NCBI RefSeq assembly: GCF_905171775.1
Contig: NC_053501.1
Location: 14,010,344 to 14,074,343 of the forward strand
Direction of reading: 5' to 3'
Source of the DNA: Rana temporaria
Lineage: Eukaryota > Chordata > Amphibia > Anura > Ranidae
Length of the DNA: 64,000 nt
In this document: positions 21,938 to 32,260 of the stretch, in pieces
Layout of the letters: each line of letters begins with the position of its first letter
Numbering within the stretch: the stretch's first letter is position 1
Notes under the pieces: generated by a model
Told to the model about the DNA's origin: nothing
The model's input: the letters and a program-made list of their open reading frames with translations, nothing else
Databases searched by the model: none
Translations under genes and position numbers: made by a program

Positions 21938-22152
21938 TAGTCATGGACACAGTGAGACATGGGCACAGTGAGGCATGGGCACAGTGAGGCATGGGCACAG
22001 TGACGCATGGACACAGTGAGGCATGGGCACAGTGAGGCATGGGCACAGTGAGGCATGGGCACAGTGACGCATGGACACAGTGAGACATGGACACAGTGAG
22101 GTATGGACACAATGAGGCATGGACACAATGAGGCATGGACACAGTGAGGCAT
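21938..22152. repeat. 16-bp minisatellite
   Basis: About 13 units of the form CACAGTGAGGCATGGG or GGACACAGTGAGACAT. The same array, shorter, is at 36346-36425 with the same flanks (AAACGTCAGTCTAGTCATGG left, GCAGATGGACACCCTAGGC right), so the array is part of a dispersed repeat. Confidence 0.9.
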
Positions 22153-22265
22153 GCAGATGGACACCCTAGGCTTATACTCGAGTCAATGAGTTTACCAATT
22201 TTTTTGTGGTAAAATTAGGTGCCTCGGCTTATATTTGGGTCGGCTTATACTCGAGTATATGCGGT
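22153..22265. repeat. Right end of the CTTATACTCGAG repeat
   Basis: It contains GGACACCCTAGGCTTATACT and AGGTGCCTCGGCTTATA, homologous to 37660-37735. Here CCCTAGGC is a single uninterrupted copy, the empty counterpart of the hAT-like insertion at 36443. Confidence 0.75.
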
Positions 22266-22880
22266 ATATATCGCAGGTTCACACCCGAGACTCCCTGCAA
22301 GCCTGTGTTTGGTTGACTCCCGCCTGGAGTGATGGGGGACGTTCATCATGGGGATATTGGGATCCTTTGTCTGCACCACGGCCATCATCCCTGGTTACAT
22401 GTCACCTTCTATATGCTTCGAGCAGTAAATATATCCTCACTATCTGTACTATGGGTGCCAGCATTTTACTTGAATGTTAGTATTCTAACATACTTTTTTT
22501 GACATCTTTCCAGAATACAAATCCCCCTGAAGAAGACCAAATTGTGGTCGAAACGCGTCGGGGTATTCTTATGGAAGCTACTTCATCAATGGCACTATAT
22601 ATTATTCCATTGTATCATTTAACATTTAATTGTTGTTGAGATAGGTCTCCAACTGTCTGTAACCTGAATGTATTTTATATTACAACTATCTGCATCTTCA
22701 TTACTCGTGATACAGAAACCTAGTAAAGAATTTTTTTTTATATATTTCCATGTCTTTAATATACCTTACACAATATGTCGCTTAAAAGCCCCCGGGGGGA
22801 ATTTCTCTATTTTTGTCTCTACAACATTTTGGGGTGTGCGGCCCTTGGACTCTCAATATATGCGTTTTTCCTTGTCTCAA
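22266..22880. repeat. Possible retroelement LTR-like region
   Basis: The region upstream and downstream of the hammerhead-like motif has no coding frame of note. By analogy to Penelope-like elements it could be a terminal repeat. There is no supporting reverse-transcriptase sequence in the window. Confidence 0.25.
22523..22563 (+). ncRNA. Hammerhead-ribozyme-like motif
   Basis: CCCC (22523-22526), CTGAAGA (22527-22533), A, stem II GACC/GGTC (22535-22538 and 22546-22549) with a 7-base loop, GAAA (22550-22553), CGCGTC with the classical GTC cleavage triplet at 22557-22559, then GGGG (22560-22563) pairing with CCCC. Stem III is the minimal self-complementary ACGCGT. Stem I is only 4 bp and one A is unpaired before stem II. 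It resembles minimal hammerheads of Penelope-like elements. Confidence 0.45.
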
Positions 22881-22884
22881 ACGG

Positions 22885-23096
22885 TATATATATATTTTTT
22901 TCAAAGTTGTCTGTCTTTTTTTGTTTATAGAGCAAAAAATAGCGGTGATCCAATTTATTTTTTATCAAAAAATAGGACGTCAATTTTGTTTTTGTACACC
23001 GTCGCGCAATTGTTGGTTAAAACGATTCAGTGCCGAATTGCAAAAAAAAAAAATGGCCTGATCATTCAGGGGCCAAATCTTCTGGGGCTGCAGTGG
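22885..23096 (+). mobile_element. CCACTT-family 3' fragment
   Basis: Matches the right end of the 50308 copy: GTTTATAG...AAAAAATAG, GGACGTCAATTTTGT, GCGCAATTGTTGGTTAAA, AGTGCCGAATTG, ending GCTGCAGTGG before TTTAA. 5' truncated. Confidence 0.65.
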
Positions 23097-24048
23097 TTTA
23101 AAAAAACGCACAAACACACATTCTAATACAGGTCAAAAAATATTCCCTGCCAAACTGGATTCAATTAGGAAAAAGTTCAGGGTTCGTGTCCTTGGACAAT
23201 TTGGCTTTTAAAAAATATTATGCGGTTTATACCATTTCGGGGGAATCAGTCTGAAAACCTGTCCAATTACAAGCTGAAATATAGATCTTTCTGTTGTTCA
23301 CACCTAACTTAATCTTCTTTTTTATTTTTTGTTCTTGAAAAAAAAAAATCTTTAAAAAAAAAAATCCCCCCCTTCTTTTTTTTTTTCGGTTTGGTTGATG
23401 GGCGTTTAAATGGGACCACTTTACAAATCATAAACAATCATTTCTGTTTTTCTTGATAGGGTATACGGAGCGCGGTTATTTTGACATGTAATTAAAACAA
23501 GGCCGTGCGCAATTTCTCATACGGCTCCTCCAATGCACTTCATTAAAACAGATTGCCCTGTGCGCCCTTTTTTTTTTTTTTTTTCCCTGTGCACATATTG
23601 CTGAACTCTGCTGAATAGCTTTAAATTATGTGGTGATGCCGTGATGTGGCCAAAGCTTTTTCCTACGGACTTGGGGGGAAAAAAGACCACCAAATTCATG
23701 TCGCGGGGGAGCTGGTCCGAGGGTTTTTTTTTTTTTTTTAACTCTCTATTTTTAAATCAGAACTTTAGAACTAAAAGGTAATACATTAATCCATACCAAA
23801 CGTACCGCAGATCTCCGAGGTACGGCCGACGACGCTATTAAGAAACGGTCTACTGTACTTGGCAACCGACCTGTTTATAGCACCAACGATACATCATCAT
23901 AACGCGGGATTAGTGAGTTTATTAGGTAAGCAGTGGTGGGGCTTTTTTTTTTTTTTTTTTTTCGGCATTGGGCTAAATTCTGGAGAGCTTCACAAGGAGC
24001 GTAAGGGGTCAACCTGCACAGAGAGATCAAGGCCAAACTTCTACTAGC
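23097..24048. other. Unassigned, single-copy-looking DNA
   Basis: Several homopolymer T runs. 23395-23560 lacks repeat structure and is a candidate for ancestral non-coding DNA. No gene. Confidence 0.3.
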
Positions 24049-24052
24049 TTAA

Positions 24053-25340
24053 CCACTTCAGCCCCGGAAGGGTTTGCCCCCTTCATGACCAGGCCATATT
24101 GTTTGCGATACGGCACTGTGATCGATTTAACTGACAAAAGTGACGTCCTTTTTTCCCGCACAAATAGAGCTTTCTTTTGGTGGTATTTGATCACCTCTGC
24201 GGTTTTTATTTTTTGCGCTATAAACAAAAAAAAAAGACCGTCAATTTAGATAAAATAAAACAATATTTTTTACTTTCTGCTATAAAACATATCCAATATA
24301 AAAAAAAAAGATTGACAGTTTTGAAAAAAAATATATATTATTTTTTACTATAATAAATATCCCCCAATATTTTTTTTTTTTTTAACCCTCCTGGCGGTAT
24401 TCCCGAGCATGACTCGGGGTGGATTTTTTGTGCTAAAATCGGTATCCCCGAGTCACGCTCGGGGTAGCTATGCAGAGCCTGCAGCGCGCGCTGGCTTACC
24501 TTGTTCCTGGATCCAGCGATGCCACCGCGCTGTGTGAGCGAGCGGGACCTCACTCGATTCACACAGTGTCCTCCTGTGCGGCCGATCTCCGTTCCCTGCG
24601 ACGTTACGACGCACGGGGGCGGAGATCGGCGCCAAATTCAAAAAGGTAAACAAACACATTACATACAGTATACTGTAATCTTATAGATTACAGTACTGTA
24701 TGTAAAAAATACACACCCCCCCTGTCCCTAGTGGTCTGCCCAGTGTCCTGCATGTACTTTTATATAATAAAAACTGTTCTTTCTCCCTGCAAACTATAGA
24801 TTGTCCATAGCAACCAAAAGTGTCCCTTTATGTCAAAAATGGTTTTAGAGCTGCTAGAAAACAGCGATAATAAATTATAATCACTTGCAGAATTGTGCGA
24901 TAGCGATTTGTGGGGAAATTCGTCATAAAAATAAATAAATAATGACAGCAACAATTCTGCAACTGAGCAAATTTCAGTGATTTTGATTTGATTACATTAT
25001 TGAATAATTTTTATTAGAATTATATTATTATTTGTTATAATTATTTATAATTATTTATTATATTATAATTTATCATTTTGTTTTTAAAAAAAATTCATAC
25101 CCGGGATGCCTATTAGACTCTTGTTTGGTCAGATTTAAGTGAGTTATTCCTAAGAATTACAGGCCTACAGTATAAAACGCCAAATTTCCTTGCAAATAAT
25201 GGTACCGCTTTCAGCACCTTTTTTCTGAAATAATCGTACCGCCAGGGAGGTTAAACAAATTTCTTCATCAGTTTAGGACAACATGTATTTTTCTACATAC
25301 TTTTCGGTAAAAAAAAAAATCGCAATAAGCAAAAGTTATA
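24053..25340 (-). mobile_element. CCACTT-family element, interrupted
   Basis: It starts CCACTTCAGCCCCGG after TTAA (24049-24052) in inverted orientation and matches the 3' half of the family (GAGCTTTCTTTTGGTGGTAT, ATAATAAATATCCCCCAA). After the nested element at 24386 it resumes as CATCAGTTTAGG and AAAAATCGCAATAAGC up to about 25340, where another MITE abuts. The GC-rich half is missing. Confidence 0.7.
24386..25250. mobile_element. TTAA element, CCTGGCGGTA family, complete
   Basis: 865 bp with ends CCCTCCTGGCGGTATTC and GTACCGCCAGGGAGG, bounded by TTAA at 24382-24385 and 25251-25254. Near the left end CCGAGCATGACTCGGGG forms a hairpin, repeated as CCCCGAGTCACGCTCGGGG. No transposase. TIRs and TTAA fit a piggyBac- or Kolobok-mobilised MITE. 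A second copy is at 42158-43710. Confidence 0.8.
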
Positions 25341-26022
25341 GGTCCGGATTCAGAAAGATTGCCGTAAGTTTAGGCGGGCGTAGCGTATCTCATATACGCT
25401 ACGCTGCCGTAACTTTGAGAGGCAAGTCCTGTATTCAGAAAGAACTTGCGCCAAAAGTTACGGCAGCGTAGCGTATATGGGCCGGCGTAAGCTCGCCTAA
25501 TTCAAAATAGGCTGGTAGGGGGCGTGTTGTATGCTAAACAGTCGTGACCCTACGCCGTCCGTGAAAGTATCCCAGTGCGCATGCTCCAAATTACCCCGCA
25601 AATAGTCATTGCTTTAGACGTGAACGTAACTTACGCACAGCCCTATTCGCGTACGACTTACGCAAACGACATAAACAATGCAAAATTCGACGCTGGCCCG
25701 ACGTCCATACCTAACATTGGCTACGCCTCATAGAGCAGGGGTAACTATACGCCGAAAAAAGCCTTACGTAAACGACGTAGCAAAATGTGCCGGGCGCACG
25801 TACGTTTCTGAATCGGCGTATCTAGCTCATTACCATATTCAACGCGTAAATCTACGGAAGCGCCACCTAGAGGCCAGTGTAAATATGCAACTAAGATACG
25901 ACGGCGTAAGAGACTTACGCCGCTCGTATCTAGGCAACTGTGAGGCGTATCTGATTCTATGAATCAGGTGCCGAGTTGCGACGGCCCGCATTCGGAGTTA
26001 CGACGGCGTATCTGGAGATACG
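25341..26022. mobile_element. GGATTCAG-family MITE
   Basis: It begins GGTCCGGATTCAGAAAGATT, has a terminal hairpin (GCGTAGCGTATCTCATATACGCTACGC at 25378-25404) and TACG-rich sequence throughout. The expected right end is not intact and grades into the next repeat near 26020. Related to 18607 and 46101. Confidence 0.55.
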
Positions 26023-26059
26023 GATAAAGCATAGGGCGCTGGCCAGGTACATCTATTGC

Positions 26060-27146
26060 ATACAAACAGCAAAGATTTGTCGGGCAACGAACACAAAACT
26101 GCGTGGTTTTTCAGCTCTTTAGCGCCACCCTTTGGGCAACTTCTGCTAATGTCGTCTTATGGTGAACATTGCTTCTGAGCATGCGTGTTTGTACTTTGGA
26201 GTTTTGTCTTTGGACTTGTGTACACACGATCAGAAAATCCGACAACACACATTTGTTGGCGGACAATTTTAAAGCATGCTATCCCACAATCCGACAACGA
26301 CAACAATTGTCCGATCGAGCGTACAAACAGCCAGGGCCGGATTTTCTCTCCCTGCCGCCCCAAGGCCAGGTTCCGAAATGCAACCCCTCCCTGCCAACCA
26401 AACCCCCCCCCCCCCCCCCCCCCAATCAACGGAGAATTGGCGGCACGGTTAGTTCAATTTTTTTTAACTTTTTTATCACTTTTCTTTTTCTGTAGCTTGT
26501 CGCTTACTTTTTTTACATTTTTGTATAATTTTCTTATTATTTTCCTTATTATTTTTCTTATTCTTTACATTTTTATTTTATTAATTTAATTATTATTTCT
26601 TATTATTTATTTATTTTTTCACTTAACTTTTTTGCTGTCACACACACAGGAGAAAACAATTCCCTGTGTGATAGCAATTGGAGGTGACAGGTTCTCTTTA
26701 TTGACCCTGTCACCTCCAAAACAGGAGTCCTAGCACTGTGCTAGAACTCCTGTCACAGCTAAGATGGGACGAGCACAGCTCTCCCCTCTCACTGCAGCAG
26801 GGACAGGAGACAGACCCGGTGGCCGGGGGGAGGACGGAGTCCCGAAGACAGAGCCAGCAGTGAGAGGTATATGGGGTGGGGGGGGGGGGGGGGACAGGAG
26901 CACACATTTTACAAGTGACATCGCTGCAATCACTTGTTAACGAGCGAGCGGATTCCCCCATAACTTACCGCCCTTAACTGTATGTTCCGGGCGTCAGGGG
27001 GACTCCATGCCACTGCCGCCCTTGGCGCCCTGCCGCCCCAAGGCCTGGCCTCAGTGGCCTTGTGGGAAATCCGAGCGTACAAACAGCCTGTCATCACACA
27101 ATTCCCGTTGGATAATCTGAACGTGTGTATGAGGTTTAACTGACAC
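26060..27146. mobile_element. GTACACACGA-family MITE, interrupted
   Basis: The sequence with GTGTACACACGATCAGAAAA and CCGACAACACACATTTGTTG ends at 27146 in CTGAACGTGTGTATGAGG. The left end is not clear. Interrupted at 26333-27071. Confidence 0.5.
26333..27071. mobile_element. Inserted element with 17-bp target duplication
   Basis: CGAGCGTACAAACAGCC occurs exactly at 26316-26332 and 27072-27088. The 739-bp insert starts AGGGCCGGATTTTCTC and ends GGCCTTGTGGGAAATC. A segment CCCTGCCGCCCCAAGGCC occurs in both halves. The interior has a C21 run, AT-rich DNA and a GGTGACAG inverted repeat. Such a long duplication favours target-primed (LINE-type) insertion, but the GGCCGGATTT/AAATCCG ends look like DNA-element TIRs. 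Confidence 0.7.
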
Positions 27147-27800
27147 TTTGTGAGAACCAGTGACACTAAGACAGTGATCAGTGCTAAAAAATATGCACTG
27201 TCACTGTACTAAAGACACTGGCTGGGAAGGGATGAAAGCGGAGCTCCACCCAAAAGGGGAAGCTCCGCTTGTTTGCACCCCCCCCCCCTCCACTGACACA
27301 TTTTGCATCATTTTTTTGGGGGGGTAATGGGTACCTGTTTTTGACAGGTACCTATCTTCCACTTCATTGTGTCTTTGCCACGGAAAAGTCATCCAGAAAT
27401 TCGGCTCCCTCCCCCTTACCGGGCCGTTGGGCCATTCACACAACGGAGGACAATCTGACACTAACTGACACTTTGTGAGAAACAGTGACACTAATACAGA
27501 GATCAGTGCTAAAAATATGCACTGAAACTGTACTAAGGACACTGTTTGGGAAGGGATTAAAGAGGAGCTCCACAAAAAAGGGAAAGCTCTGCTTGTTTGC
27601 ATCCTCCCCCCTCCTCCGCTGACACATTTTGCACTTTTTTGGGGGGGGGGAGGGGTTGTGGGTTCCTGTTTTTGACAGGTACCCATCTCCCCCTTCCTGG
27701 TGACTTGGCCTTGGAAAAGTCATCAAGAAATCCCCCCCCCACCTTTCCGCACCATTCACAAAGCACCCCGTTCCTGATTGGTCTCTGAGCGTCTCCGGAG
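27147..27800. repeat. Tandem duplication, about 325-bp unit
   Basis: ACTTTGTGAGAA..CAGTGACACTAA, GATCAGTGCTAAAAA and GGGAAGGGAT..AAG.GGAGCTCCAC occur at about 27143-27250 and again at about 27468-27572, each followed by a poly-C/poly-G rich segment with GTTTTTGACAGGTACC. The GGAGCTCCACC end resembles the element at 43067. Long minus-strand frames here are non-coding. Confidence 0.75.
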
Positions 27801-27830
27801 CCCCCCCACCTCTGGCCACATGCGGTACTG

Positions 27831-27954
27831 CATACACTGGAACAAATTATCTGAGTTTCCATTGACTTCTATGGGGAAACTCGCTTTGATATACGAGTGC
27901 TTTGGATTACAAGCATTTTTCTGGAACAGATTATGCTCGTAATCCAAGGTGCTA

Positions 27955-27957
<3 letters not shown>
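27831..27957 (-). mobile_element. CAGTGGAACCTCGGATT-family repeat end
   Basis: On the minus strand it starts CAGTAGCACCTTGGATTACG after TATA and continues CATAATCTGTTCC. It is related to the plus-strand repeat at 44233. Confidence 0.5.

Positions 27958-27992
<35 letters not shown>
27956..27992. repeat. (TA)n microsatellite
   Basis: About 17 TA dinucleotides. Confidence 0.9.
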
Positions 27993-27995
<3 letters not shown>

Positions 27996-28690
27996 TTCAC
28001 AATTATCTTTCTGTAAGAGGGTTGTTTGCTTTCATCTCTTTATATATTTTTCTTTTTTTCTTTTTTTGAATGCTGCATTTCAGTAATTGTGGAATGTGGA
28101 ATTGCTTTTCTAAGGAACTAAAAACACTACTTTGAGTCAGACATTTATTAAGTTCTACTTCTTCCGTTAACATAGTATTCCCAGTATATATAAATTCATT
28201 TATTTCACACACGCGTTTAAATTCAAAGCACCGTACTCTGCCCTATAAACGTTGCCTATTAAGTAACATAAAATCAGTTATTATCCCAGGAAAGCACAGC
28301 AGGATGCGATTTAGGTTTCAAAACGTGCAAACTTTATTTGTACAACCTTGAAAAACCGTGACGAGTCCGTGATTAGGCCGCTAGCTCCACCCAGTTCCTT
28401 CCATTTTTGCCTTACTATGCAAATGTTTTCTTGACCTGATATTGCCACTTTTAATCAGGATAAAATAGCATTCAGGTATGCTATCCGGGAAAATTCCTAT
28501 AAAAAAAAAAAAGATAAAAAGGAGTTGTGAGGATAAAATGAGAAACCAAATGTGATTATTCATCAAGTAACATTAATGTAGAACTGCTATGAAAATGGAG
28601 GGTCTGCTTTTTTTTTAAAGCTGATATACCCCATCCACCAAAATGCAAATAGCCTAAAAGCCCCTTTAAAACTAAGGACTGGTGACATAT
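27993..28690. other. Unassigned stretch
   Basis: AT-rich with pyrimidine tracts. Nothing recognised. Confidence 0.3.
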
Positions 28691-28694
28691 TTCT

Positions 28695-29480
28695 AAAAAT
28701 ATATTATCATATATTGGTGAATGTGATTCTGAAATGGAGGGAGAATCCCATTGAATGTCACATTGGCAGTTAGCAGTAAAGGTGTCAGGTCACCTGTGGC
28801 CAGGTGACAAGTGCACCCCGTTGGAGACAGGGGTGCACCGCAAGGTACTGCTGCAGGTGGACAGGAAACGTGAGCCCAAGATTCCCCAGGGCGCGGGGTC
28901 TAAAGTCCAGCAGGTGTTCACCGGAGCCTCTGGTGGTGAGGATGGCCTTCGCTGCAACTGAACCCAGGTCGCGGCCCCTGTGGTCCCCCAGGTCACGCTC
29001 CGTAGGAAGAGAGGAGAAGCAGCCACTGAGGACACAAGGGATAGTGATGGGTAAGCCGAGGTCGGGGCAACAGGCAGACGAGGGTAACCAAGGGACAGGC
29101 CAAAGGTCAGGGTCACAGGAAAACAGGAGTGGTCAGAGACGAGCCAAAATCGGTACACAGAAAGGTAAACGTAGCACACGGCAGACAGGAACACAAGCTA
29201 ACAAACACATTTGAACAGCAAAGCAGACCTGCAGTGCACTAGTTAATATAGACTTCCTGGAATGGCCTGGGGTGGAGCCATACAGGCAGGAGAGCTGATA
29301 AAAGGCAGCCAGAAAGAGAGTCAGGCCTCTAATGGACACATGGAGGAGAAGGTAAGCTGCCAGACATTATTGCATGTCCATGACAAAAGGCTTCCCTAAG
29401 TGAATTTTTCAGTGAAAATAAAAATTGAACCCCTTATTATGGAATACCCATATTAAAATGGAAAAATAATTTAATTTTGT
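28695..29480 (+). repeat. Interspersed repeat interrupted by a solo LTR
   Basis: ATATTGGTGAATGTGATTCT, then GCAGTTAGCAGTAAAGG, resumes after the LTR as CTTCCCTAAGTGAATTTTTC and AACCCCTTATTATGGAATAC. The uninterrupted version is at 32143-32255. Confidence 0.65.
28783..29385. mobile_element. Probable solo LTR
   Basis: 603 bp beginning TGTCAGGTCACC and ending TGTCCATGACA, so TG...CA ends within a TGTCA/TGACA inverted repeat. The exact 5-bp duplication AAAGG lies at 28778-28782 and 29386-29390. The related repeat at 32143 has the unoccupied sequence GGTAAAGGATTCCC. No internal gag or pol remains, as expected after LTR-LTR recombination. It contains GATAAAAGG as a weak TATA-like site. The lineage (gypsy or retrovirus-like) is unresolved. 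Confidence 0.7.
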
Positions 29481-29985
29481 ATAATAAAATTATTATTATG
29501 ATTATTATTTGCATTTATTTATTTATTTTTCTATATCACGAAGAAGTGCTGCTGGAACACAAAACGTGTCAATGAACTTTGGGGGTTGACATTTTTTCAA
29601 CCCATATTTATTTATATATATATATATATATATTATTATAGAATTAATAATAATATGATACATTATTATACACTGTCTTGAAAAAGTATTCATACCCCTT
29701 GACATTTTTCATGTTTTCTCATGTTACAACCAAAAACTTAAATATGTTTTATTGGGATTTTATGTGATAGACCAACACAAAGTGGCACATAATTGTGAAG
29801 TGGAAGAAAAATGATAAATAGTTTTCAATTTTTTTTACAAATAAATATGTGAAAAGTGTGGGGGGTACATTTGTATGGCGCCCCCCGGAGTCAATACTTT
29901 GTAGAACCGCCTTTCTCTGCAATTACAGCTGCAATACTTGTTGGGGATGTCTCTACCAGCTTTGTACATCTACAGAGTGACATTT

Positions 29986-30465
29986 TTGTTTTCAATTCAT
30001 TTTTATTGGTCTTTTTCTTAAATACAAAAAGTTTTCATTTAATCAAGATTCTATCACATTGTGCCTAGTCATTATACAGAGTCTTGATCAATATCCATAA
30101 ATCACATTACCATTAAAACAAAATTTCTTACGACCTATCCCTACATATATTCTACTGTCTTCCATTCCCTTTCATCTTCACACCCATTCATCCCAGAGAA
30201 AAAAAAAACATGACCCTCCTGTTCTCTCCCTATTCCATGTACTCGTTTTACACTTTGTTTATATTTCCCCTTCATGTTTTTTCTTATTTTCCATTTATAA
30301 AGATTCTTTCATTCTTTTTGAGAGCCGAAATTCATCCCATTTTTGCCATAATTCTGGCGTTTGATTATTTATGTGTCCTTCCTCTCTTATCTGTCTTTCC
30401 ATATATTGTATTTCGTTCATTTCACATATCCATTCTGCTATTTGTGGACTTTTTTTTTTCTAGAG
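29986..30465 (-). mobile_element. Retroposon insertion with 20-bp TSD
   Basis: ACATCTACAGAGTGACATTT (29966-29985) is repeated as ACATCTAGAGAGGGACATTT (30466-30485), 2 mismatches in 20. On the minus strand the insert ends with CCAATAAAAATGAATTG, a polyadenylation-like tail, consistent with a 5'-truncated non-LTR element. No coding capacity remains. Confidence 0.7.
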
Positions 30466-31389
30466 ACATCTAGAGAGGGACATTTCTGCCCATTCTTCTT
30501 TGTAAAATAGCTCAAGCTCTGTCAGATTGGATGGAGAGCGTCTGTGAACAGCAATTTTCAAGTCTTGCCACAGATTCTCAATGTGATTTAGGTCTGGACT
30601 GTCACTGGGCCATTCTAACACATGAATATGCTTTGATGTAAACCATTCCATTGTAGCTCTGGCTGTATGTTTAGGGTCCTTGTCCTGTTGGAAAGTGAAC
30701 CTCCGCCCCAGTCTCAAGTCTTTTGTAGACTCTAACAGGTTTTCTTCTAAGATTGCCCTGTATTTGGCTCCATCCATCTTCTCATCAACTCTGACCCGCT
30801 TCCCTGTCCTTGCTAAAGAAAGGCACCTCCACCACATGATGCTGCCACCACCATGTTTCACAGTGGGGATGGTGTGTTCAGGGTGATGTGCAGTGTTTAG
30901 TTTTTTGCCATACATAGTCCATTTAGGCCAAAAAGTAATGTTTTGGTCCCATCTGACCAGAGCACCTTCTTCCACATGTTTTCTTCTCGCAAACTGCAAA
31001 CGGGACTTCTTATGTCTTTCTTTTAACAATGTCTTTCTTCTTGTCACTCTTCCATAAAGGGCAGATTTGTGGAGAGCACAACTAATAGTTGTCCTGTGGA
31101 CAGATCCTCCCACCTGAGCTGTGGATCTCTGCAGCTCCTCCAGAGTTACCATGGGCCTCTTGGCTGCTTCTCTGATGAATGCTCTCCTTGCCCGGCCTGT
31201 CAGTTTAAGTGGACGGCCATGTCTTGGTAGGTTTGCAGTTGTGCCATACTCTTTCCATTTTCCCATGATGGATTGAACAGAGCTCCGTGAGATGTTTAAA
31301 GCTTGGCAATTTTTTTTATAACCTAACCCTGCTTTATACTTCTCCACAACTTTATCCCTGAGCTGTCTGGTGTGTTCCCTGGCCTTCAT
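30460..31389 (-). pseudogene. Tc1 DD34E transposase, truncated by insertion
   Basis: A 309-codon frame starting MKAREHTRQLRDKVVEKYKA. Helix-turn-helix region about residues 8-50, a GRPR-like motif HGRPLKL about 58-64, a second helical DNA-binding segment to about 115, then the catalytic domain: D148 (RWDQNI), a glycine-rich box HGGGSIMWW about 179-187, D236 (FQQDKDPKH) and E271 (DLNHIENLW), giving exactly 34 residues between the last two. Tc1 transposases cut and paste DNA at TA sites. The last six residues and the stop come from the inserted retroposon. The genuine C-terminus, about 25 residues ending GGSTKY, lies on the far side at about 29975-29900. No other disabling change seen. Confidence 0.9.
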
Positions 31390-31429
31390 GATTCTGTTAG
31401 TTCACAAAGGTTCTCTAACAAACCTCTAA

Positions 31430-31804
31430 GGCTGCGTACACATGATCAGTCCATCCGATGAGAACGGTCCGAAGGACCGTTCTCATCGGTGAACCGATGA
31501 AGCTGACTGATGGTCTGATGTGCCTACACACCATCAGTTAAAAACCGATTGTGTCAGAACGCGGTGACGTAAAACACAACGACGTGCAGAAAAAAACGAA
31601 GTTCAATGCTTCCAAGCATGCGTCGACTTGATTCTGAGCCTGCGCCTATTGGTTATCAGTCCATCGATTAAATTTTAAAGCAAGTTAAAAAAAATTAGAC
31701 CGAAGGATAACTGACCGATGGGGCCCATACACGATCGGTTTGGACCGATGAAAAGGTCCTTCAGTCCGTTTTCAACGGTTTTGACCGATCGTGTGTACGC
31801 GGCC
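31430..31804. mobile_element. Palindromic MITE (GTACACACGA family) nested in Tc1
   Basis: 375 bp with ends GGCTGCGTACACATGATC and GATCGTGTGTACGCGGCC, TAA at 31427-31429 and TGA at 31805-31807 (one mismatch). It lies in the untranslated segment just upstream of the transposase start. Confidence 0.75.
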
Positions 31805-32142
31805 TGAGGGCTTCACAGAACAGCTGTATTTATACTGAGATTAAATTACACACAGGTGGACTCTATTTACTAATTAGGTGACTTCTGAAGGCAATTGGTT
31901 CCACTAGATTTTAGTTATGAGAGTAAAGGAGGCTGAATACAAATATATCCCACACTTTTCACATATTTATGTGTAAAAAAAATTGAAAACCATTTATAAT
32001 TTTCCTTCCAATTCACAATTATGTGCCACTTTGTGTTGGTCTATCACATAAAATCCCAATAAAACATTTACGGTTGTAACATGAGAAAACGTGAAGAAAT
32101 TTCAAGGGGTATGAACACTTTTTCGAGGCACTATATATTGGT

Positions 32143-32260
32143 GAAAGCGACTCTGGGCAATTAGAGGTAAAGGATTCCCAAAGTGAATATTTCAGTGAAT
32201 TCTATTAAAATAAAACCCCTTATTATTGAATACCCGTATTAAAATGTGAAAATAATTACA
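32143..32260 (+). repeat. Second copy of the 28695 interspersed repeat
   Basis: ATTGGTGAAAGCGACTCTGG, GAGGTAAAGGATTCCCAAAG and ACCCCTTATTATTGAATACC match 28710-29460 without the LTR. Confidence 0.7.

Larger units (their letters stand above)
29671..32131 (-). mobile_element. Tc1 element with two nested insertions
   Basis: Terminal inverted repeats of roughly 200 bp: left from 29671 (CACTGTCTTGAAAAAGTATT) and right to 32131 (CACTTTTTCGAGGCAC), with inner parts GTGGCACATAATTGTGAA and TTCACAATTATGTGCCAC. TA lies at 29669-29670 and 32132-32133. Transposase on the minus strand. A retroposon-like insert (29986-30465) and a Harbinger-like MITE (31430-31804) account for the excess length over a normal 1.6-kb Tc1. 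Confidence 0.88.

Noticed and set aside
27201..27862. Minus-strand frames of 101-161 codons
   Set aside because: They cross poly-C tracts in a tandem duplication and show no similarity to known proteins.
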